Shown here: piece after piece, positions 59,845-64,000 of the stretch
Position numbering within the stretch: the first letter of the stretch is position 1
Layout: each line of letters begins with the position of its first letter
Assembly (NCBI GenBank): GCA_051747385.1
Contig: JBNJGB010000008.1
Span: 137,493 to 201,492 of the forward strand
Length of the DNA: 64,000 nucleotides
Direction of reading: 5' to 3'
Source: JBNJGB01 sp051747385
Lineage (GTDB): Bacteria; Myxococcota_A; UBA9042; PHBI01; JACKFB01
Position numbers and translations under genes: made by a program
Notes under the pieces: generated by a model
What the model was told of the DNA's origin: nothing
What the model saw: the letters and a program-made list of their open reading frames with translations, nothing else
Database searches by the model: none

Positions 59845-60195
59845 GGACCAGGGCGGTCGCAAAGTCGACCGCCCTCCCTTGCCCGTGCCCGTGCCCTTGC
59901 CCTTGCCTGCTCTCGAACGCGCAGAATCCATCGTTTCCGAGCGGATACAATCCGGCGCCGGGCGCCGTACCGCCGCGCGGCCCTCACTTGTCCGACTTTG
60001 CGATTGCCCTGGGTCAAGGACGCGTGTGGACTCTGCGTGACGCGGCGGCGGGCCCTCGGGCTCCTCCTCCCCCTGGCCGCGCCAGACCATGACCCCGATC
60101 CCCATGGCCAGCAGCGCGATCAGGATCAGGACGACGGCCCACTTGGCCGTGCCCCAGCCCTCGGCGGTGCTGCGTTCGCGCGACGAGGATGGCAA
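59818..60195 (-). CDS. Small membrane protein with C-terminus replaced by MITE-A copy 4
   Basis: 125 residues as it stands. Residues 18-38 form one membrane helix (AKWAVVLILIALLAMGIGVMVW), followed by an acidic patch (GEEEPEGPP). TTG start at 60195 with AGGAGG five bases upstream. From residue 62 on, the sequence comes from the inserted element (PGQSQSRTSEGRAAV, then Gly/Lys/Thr repeats and RSTLRPPW). Removing the element and one target copy restores a 66-residue protein ending VLDHGSIA. The element changed the frame but met no stop for 64 codons. The tail is Arg/Lys-rich. Function unknown. Confidence 0.55.
   Translation of the reverse strand: MPSSSRERSTAEGWGTAKWAVVLILIALLAMGIGVMVWRGQGEEEPEGPPPRHAESTRVLDPGQSQSRTSEGRAAVRRPAPDCIRSETMDSARSRAGKGKGTGTGKGGRSTLRPPWSLTTGPSPD
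59849..60011 (-). mobile_element. MITE-A copy 4 (163 bp) inside a gene
   Basis: Reverse orientation. Ends CAGGGCGGTCGCAAAGTCG at 59849 and (complement) CAGGGCAATCGCAAAGTCG from 60011. Perfect 10-bp direct repeats GGTCAAGGAC at 59839-59848 and 60012-60021. Five hexamer units. Disrupts the 3' end of the small membrane-protein gene on the reverse strand. Confidence 0.94.
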
Positions 60196-60292
60196 GGTCC
60201 CTCCTGGCCGGCCGCGGCGCACAGGAACAAGGCCCCGGCCGCGAGCGTTCGACTGGGCCCGCGGCGGTGGACCCGCGGGCGCGCCCCGGATC

Positions 60293-60907
60293 ATGATGCG
60301 CATCATCGCATGGATTGCACAGACCCTCGCGGCGATCACCGCGGGGATCGGCGTCGGCGTCGCCGTCGGGGCGGCCTCGCCCTACGCGTTCGTCGTGGGC
60401 ATGGGCCCGGTCCTCGCCGGGCTCGCCGCGGCCGGCGCCGTGGGCGTCGTGGGCCTGATCGCCGGGACGCGCCTCGGCCGGGCCGCGCTGGTCGCCGCGG
60501 CGATCGGGGTGACGACCGGATGGGTCGCGGTGCAGGCCATGGAGGACGCTCACTTCGTCGACGTCTGGACCGAAGACTTCGCGCGCGCCCGGCTGGCCGC
60601 GAGCGGCGTCCCCGCGGAGGCTCCCGTCTCGGACTCGGATCTCCCCTTCTACGAGAAGGGCGCCGAGGCCGCCCTCACGAAGCAGGTCTACCGGGACACG
60701 GGCACGTCCGGGCCCGTCGGCCGCTGGCTGTTCCGCGCCGAGGGCGGCATCCGCCTGTTCGGCCCGTGGGAGGGCAGCCGCGTGCTTCCCGTCGGCCGGA
60801 CAGGCGCCGTGGTGTGGGCCGTCCTGGAGATCCTCCTGGGGATCCTCGTGGCCCGCCTGGTGCTCCGCCGCGTCCGGGCGGCCGCGGTCAACCGCCGAAG
60901 CGGATGA
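60293..60907 (+). CDS. Membrane protein of unknown function
   Basis: 204 residues with three hydrophobic segments near the N-terminus (IIAWIAQTLAAITAGIGVGVAV, VVGMGPVLAGLAAAGAVGVV, AALVAAAIGVTTGWVAV) and one near the C-terminus (AVVWAVLEILLGILVARLVL). An extracytoplasmic or cytoplasmic loop of ~90 residues lies between. No family recognised. Tandem ATG at 60293; the frame is open upstream to 60089 but without support. Its 3' end overlaps the convergent pseudokinase gene by 20 bases. Confidence 0.6.
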   Translation: MMRIIAWIAQTLAAITAGIGVGVAVGAASPYAFVVGMGPVLAGLAAAGAVGVVGLIAGTRLGRAALVAAAIGVTTGWVAVQAMEDAHFVDVWTEDFARARLAASGVPAEAPVSDSDLPFYEKGAEAALTKQVYRDTGTSGPVGRWLFRAEGGIRLFGPWEGSRVLPVGRTGAVVWAVLEILLGILVARLVLRRVRAAAVNRRSG

Positions 60908-61844
60908 TCTCGACGGTCAGGGCCACCAGCAGGATGCCGAGGCACGCGAGCGCCACCCGCTTCGCCTGACGGACCGCCGCCGCGGCGTCGTCCGCTTCGT
61001 CGCCGCCCTTCGCCCGCGCCGGAGCGTCCGGAGGGCCGGAGTCCGGTGCGCGCCCGGCCCGGCGCCGTCGGCTGGACGCCGGGGCCTCCTTCGGGGCCTC
61101 TCCGGCGTCGTCCTGCTCGGCCTCCCGCTTCCGCACGATCCGTCGGACGGCCCGCCGCAGCGCCTTCCGTCCCTTCTGCTCGCCGTCCTCGCCGAGGGCC
61201 TCGAACGGGAAGGCCTCCAGGGCGGCGGCCACGCCGGGGAAGGGGTCGTCGCCGTGCTGGAGGCGGTCGATCCACGCGTCCACCTCGGGCGGCCACCTCC
61301 GACACAGATCCTGCGCCAGCCGCGCCAGGGGCAGGAGGTCGGCCTGGGGCTCCGCCTCCACGCCGAACCCCGTGACGCGGACCGCGCCCTCCGGATCCAG
61401 GAGGACGTCGCCCGCGTCCAGCCGGCCGTGGGCCACCGGCGGATCGGCGCGTCCGGCGGCAGCCAGAGCCTCCAGGACGCCCCGGAGTACGATCCCGGCG
61501 GCGGGGGGCTCGAACCGTCCGCGGCTCCGCCGCACCGGGAGGTCGTCCAGGGAGATGCCCTCCACCCGCTCGAACACGGCATAGGGGCGCCCGTCGGCCT
61601 CCCCGGCGTCGTGGAGGTCGACGATCCGCGGGTGCCCGAGCCGGCGGGCGACCTCGATCCGGGCGCGGAACGCGGAGGCCTCCGCCGTGTCGTGCAGCAC
61701 CGCCGGGTGGAGCACCTTCAGCGCCCGCTCGGCGGCTCCGTCCCCGCCGTCCCCCTCGACGGCGCGATAGACGGTGGCGTGCTCGCCCTCGCCCAGGACG
61801 TCGAGCAGGCGCCAGTCCGCGATCCCCTGGAGTTCCCGTGCCAT
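60888..61844 (-). CDS. Tail-anchored pseudokinase
   Basis: 318 residues with a Ser/Thr kinase-like fold. The glycine loop GEGEHATVY and Lys 43 (ALKVLHP) survive. The catalytic HRD is HGR (139-141), its Lys and Asn are missing (HGRLDAGDVLL), and DFG is GFG (159-161). Phosphotransfer is therefore not expected. Residues ~230-290 are basic and disordered. The C-terminal helix VALACLGILLVALTVEIIRF anchors it to the inner membrane with the kinase fold in the cytoplasm. It may act as a scaffold or inhibitor for the active kinases, which is inference. Confidence 0.78.
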   Translation of the reverse strand: MARELQGIADWRLLDVLGEGEHATVYRAVEGDGGDGAAERALKVLHPAVLHDTAEASAFRARIEVARRLGHPRIVDLHDAGEADGRPYAVFERVEGISLDDLPVRRSRGRFEPPAAGIVLRGVLEALAAAGRADPPVAHGRLDAGDVLLDPEGAVRVTGFGVEAEPQADLLPLARLAQDLCRRWPPEVDAWIDRLQHGDDPFPGVAAALEAFPFEALGEDGEQKGRKALRRAVRRIVRKREAEQDDAGEAPKEAPASSRRRRAGRAPDSGPPDAPARAKGGDEADDAAAAVRQAKRVALACLGILLVALTVEIIRFGG

Positions 61845-61905
61845 GACGCCGATCGGTCGCCCGGAGCGGCGCGATCGTCAAGAAAACCCCCGGTCTGCGC
61901 CGCGG

Positions 61906-63237
61906 TCACTCGCCGCGGACGAGGGCCTCCACGTCGTCGACGGCCTTCGGGCAGGCCTCGGTCAGGACGCGGGGCGCGCGCTCGGTGATCAGCACGTCGT
62001 CCTCGATGCGGACGCCGATGCCCCGAAGCTCCCCGGGGGCGTCCTCGTCGTCCTCGGGGACGTACAGGCCCGGCTCGATGGTCATGGCCATGCCGGGCTC
62101 CAGGACCCGGGAGCCGCCGTCCGCCTCGCGATAGGCGCCGACGTCGTGCACGTCCATGCCGATCCAGTGCCCCGTGCGGTGCATGTAGTACTTCTTGTGG
62201 GCCTCCTCCTCGATCAGGGCGTCCACGTCGCCCTCCAGGAGGCCCAGGTCGACCATGCCCTCGGTGAGGATGCGCACCGACACGTCGTGGACGTCGTCCA
62301 TGGTCGCGCCGGACACGGAGGCCTCGATGCTCGCGAGCTGCGCCTTCAGGACCACCTCGTAGACGGCGCGCTGGGGGCCCGTGAAGCGGCCGTTGGCGGG
62401 GAACGTCCGCGTGATGTCCGCGGTGTAGTAGTCGTACTCCGCGCCGGCGTCGATGAGGACCAGGTCCCCGTCGTCGATGATCTGGTCGTTCTCCGTGTAG
62501 TGGAGGATGGTCGCGTTGGCGCCGCCGGCCACGATGCTCGCGTAGCCGTTCCGCGGGGAGCCGTACTGGCGGAAGGCGCCCTCGAGCACGCCCATGAGCG
62601 CCAGCTCGCTCATCCCGGGCCGCACCGCCCGCATGGCCGCCCGGTGTCCCTCGATGGAGATGTCCGCCGCCTTCTCCATCCGGACCACCTCCTCGGCGGA
62701 CTTGAACATCCTCATCTCGTGGACCAGGGGCGAGGTGTCGAGCACGCGGTCGGGGCCGGTCGGGCCCTTGCGCTTGCGGCCGCGGAACTTCGACAGCAGG
62801 CGGAGGACCCGGGCGTCCATGTCCTCGTGCGCACCGAGCGCGTAGACGAGGGTCCCGCGGTCGGCGAGGGCGCCCTCCAGGGCCTCTTCCAGGTCGCCCA
62901 CCTCGTGGGCCTCGTCCGCGCCGAAGACCTCCTTCGCGCCCTCCACGCCCGCGCGGCGGCCGTCCCAGGTCTCGCGCTCCGGATCCCGCGGCCTCACCAC
63001 CAGCTCGAAGCGCTGATCGTCGCCGTCGCGCATGAGCAGGGCCACCGCCTCCGGCTCGGAAAAGCCCGTGAGCCAGTAGAGATCGCTGTCCTGGCGGAAG
63101 TCGTGCTCCACGTCGTTGTTGCGGATGGCCGTCGGCGCCGCGGGGAACACCGCCACGCTGCGGTCGGGGAGCGCCTCGAGCAGCCTTCGTCGTCGCTCGG
63201 CGTGGAACCGTCGTGCTTCGTCGCTGAGGCGGGTCAT
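61906..63237 (-). CDS. pepP: Xaa-Pro aminopeptidase (aminopeptidase P)
   Basis: 443 residues. N-terminal creatinase-like domain (NNDVEHDFRQDSDLYWLTGFSEPEAV) and C-terminal pita-bread metalloprotease fold. Metal ligands are visible in order: Asp and Asp in LIDAGAEYDYYTADITRTFP, His in HRTGHWIGMDVHD, Glu in MTIEPGLYV and Glu in GIGVRIEDDVLIT. Releases N-terminal residues preceding Pro in cytosolic peptides. Length normal. ATG 63237, gene ends 61 bases from the pseudokinase start. Confidence 0.93.
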   Translation of the reverse strand: MTRLSDEARRFHAERRRRLLEALPDRSVAVFPAAPTAIRNNDVEHDFRQDSDLYWLTGFSEPEAVALLMRDGDDQRFELVVRPRDPERETWDGRRAGVEGAKEVFGADEAHEVGDLEEALEGALADRGTLVYALGAHEDMDARVLRLLSKFRGRKRKGPTGPDRVLDTSPLVHEMRMFKSAEEVVRMEKAADISIEGHRAAMRAVRPGMSELALMGVLEGAFRQYGSPRNGYASIVAGGANATILHYTENDQIIDDGDLVLIDAGAEYDYYTADITRTFPANGRFTGPQRAVYEVVLKAQLASIEASVSGATMDDVHDVSVRILTEGMVDLGLLEGDVDALIEEEAHKKYYMHRTGHWIGMDVHDVGAYREADGGSRVLEPGMAMTIEPGLYVPEDDEDAPGELRGIGVRIEDDVLITERAPRVLTEACPKAVDDVEALVRGE

Positions 63238-63269
63238 GGGCGCTCCTGCGTCGTCGAAGGGGGGAGGGG

Positions 63270-63298
63270 ACCTTATCCATCCACCCAGGGGCCTTCAA
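63270..63298 (-). promoter_or_regulatory. Possible promoter, TTGAAG-N17-TAAGGT (reverse strand)
   Basis: Reverse strand: TTGAAG (63298-63293) and TAAGGT (63275-63270), spacer 17, 32 bases before pepP. Weak -10. Confidence 0.3.
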
Positions 63299-63419
63299 GC
63301 GCCCTGCAGCAGAGCGCGCCGTGCAGCGCGGAGGGACGGTTCGGGGGCCCTCGCGAGCGGCGCACCGGGGAAGCCCCGATCCTCCGCATTTCTGGGGAGA
63401 TCCGCCCCTCGCATGATGG

Positions 63420-63449
63420 TTGCGCGGCGTGACCGGCGCTTGGTATGAC
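63420..63449 (+). promoter_or_regulatory. Promoter, TTGCGC-N18-TATGAC
   Basis: TTGCGC (63420-63425) and TATGAC (63444-63449), spacer 18, 25 bases before the carboxylase subunit start. Confidence 0.45.
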
Positions 63450-63474
63450 CGCCGCCCGTCAGGAGGTGCCTCCC

Positions 63475-64000
63475 ATGGAGCGTCTGGCCAGTCAGGTCCG
63501 GACCGCCGATCCTTCCTTCCGCGACAACGCGGACAAGATGCGCGCCCTCGTCGACCAGCTCCGCGGCCGGCAGGAGACGGTCCGAGGCGGCGGCAGCGGC
63601 ATGACCCGGCAGCGCGAGCTGGGCAAGCTGCCCGTCCGCGAGCGCATCGAGCACCTCCTGGACCCGGGGACCCCGTTCCTGGAGGTGGGCGCGCTGGCGG
63701 CCTGGGACATGTACGACGGCAAGGCGCCCTCGGCCGGGATCATCACCGGCGTCGGCATGATCGAGGGCGTCGAGTGCATGGTCGTCGCCAACGACGCCTC
63801 GGTGAAGGGCGGCACCTACTTCCCCGTCACGGTGAAGAAGCACCTGCGGGCCCAGGAGATCGCGCTCGCGAACCGCCTGCCGTGCGTCTACCTGGTGGAC
63901 TCCGGCGGCGCGTTCCTCCCGAAGCAGGCGGAGGTCTTCCCGGACCGCGAGCACTTTGGCCGCATCTTCTACAACCAGGCGAACCTGTCGTCCCTCGGGC
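63475..64000 (+). CDS. Acyl-CoA carboxylase carboxyltransferase subunit (methylcrotonyl-CoA type), 5' part
   Basis: First 175 residues of a biotin-dependent carboxylase beta subunit, cut by the window edge (full size about 530). GKLPVRERIEHLLDPGTPFLEVGALA, GAGIITGVG-like SAGIITGVGMIEGVECMVVAND, KGGTYFPVTVKKHLRAQEIA and CVYLVDSGGAFLP match the methylcrotonyl/geranyl-CoA carboxylase branch (leucine or isoprenoid breakdown) better than propionyl-CoA carboxylase. ATG 63475 with AGGAGGTG upstream and a promoter before it. Confidence 0.9.
   Translation, partial: MERLASQVRTADPSFRDNADKMRALVDQLRGRQETVRGGGSGMTRQRELGKLPVRERIEHLLDPGTPFLEVGALAAWDMYDGKAPSAGIITGVGMIEGVECMVVANDASVKGGTYFPVTVKKHLRAQEIALANRLPCVYLVDSGGAFLPKQAEVFPDREHFGRIFYNQANLSSLG

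Overview
This is a very GC-rich stretch (roughly 70 percent or more, with nearly every third codon position G or C) of a Gram-negative bacterial chromosome. The lineage is most likely Myxococcota or a close deltaproteobacterial relative. The reasons are a MYXO-CTERM sorting tail, large eukaryote-like Ser/Thr kinases with zinc-ribbon heads and TPR tails, giant IPT/TIG and choice-of-anchor-D lipoproteins, an Asp/Ala-rich lipoprotein linker, and many lipoboxes. No rRNA, tRNA, CRISPR array or phage module was seen. This placement is inferred from gene content only.

Layout. 1-8 kb: a cut-off iron alcohol dehydrogenase, a family-5-like uracil-DNA glycosylase, and an addB-addA helicase-nuclease pair. 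8-17 kb: a large kinase, a lipoprotein, a PAAR spike protein with a DUF2169 partner (type VI secretion type) carrying a spaced Thr motif, and a small P-loop kinase. 17-24 kb: an overlapping operon of NatA-like ATPase, permease-CPBP protease fusion and kinase with a cyclase-like tail, followed by a degenerate AAA+ protein, a winged-helix protein and a MYXO-CTERM protein. 24-33 kb: two huge divergent lipoproteins, then an ECF sigma factor with an anti-sigma/FecR protein. 33-42 kb: EI24-type membrane protein, HEAT lipoprotein, glucodextranase-C-type lipoprotein and a complete maltose-type ABC importer whose MalF carries an unusual N-terminal sensor-like extension. 42-48 kb: coiled-coil lipoprotein, YceI, DUF2452, ttcA, a DUF433/DUF5615 toxin-antitoxin pair, a GNAT enzyme, mtaB and a SanA-like protein. 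49-64 kb: SDR, an HExxH protein of unknown function, GNAT, carbamoyltransferase, mtnC, a TMTC-like membrane protein, a lamin-tail lipoprotein, a pseudokinase, aminopeptidase P and the start of an acyl-CoA carboxylase subunit.

The most notable signal is two families of small non-autonomous transposable elements (MITEs), named here MITE-A (four copies, 163 or 175 bp) and MITE-B (two copies, 224-232 bp). MITE-A has 19-bp terminal inverted repeats starting CAGGGC. Three of its four copies are flanked by 10-bp direct repeats (two perfect, one 9 of 10). Both MITE-B copies have perfect 10-bp direct repeats. The 12-bp size difference in MITE-A is exactly two units of an internal hexamer repeat. The elements have remodelled genes. 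One MITE-B landed on the start codon of the carbamoyltransferase gene, and the displaced ribosome-binding site now drives an 81-codon leader that ends in an ATGA overlap with the gene. One MITE-A landed in the tail of a small membrane-protein gene and replaced its last 5 residues with 64 element-encoded ones. No transposase for either family is in the window.

A second theme is signalling through degenerate or rewired ATP-binding proteins: two apparently active kinases, one pseudokinase, one AAA+ protein with broken Walker motifs, and a kinase with a broken AAA_16-like module. Several start sites have a TTGxxx-N18-(T/C/G)AT(A/C/G)(C/A)(T/C) promoter-like arrangement with an 18-bp spacer.
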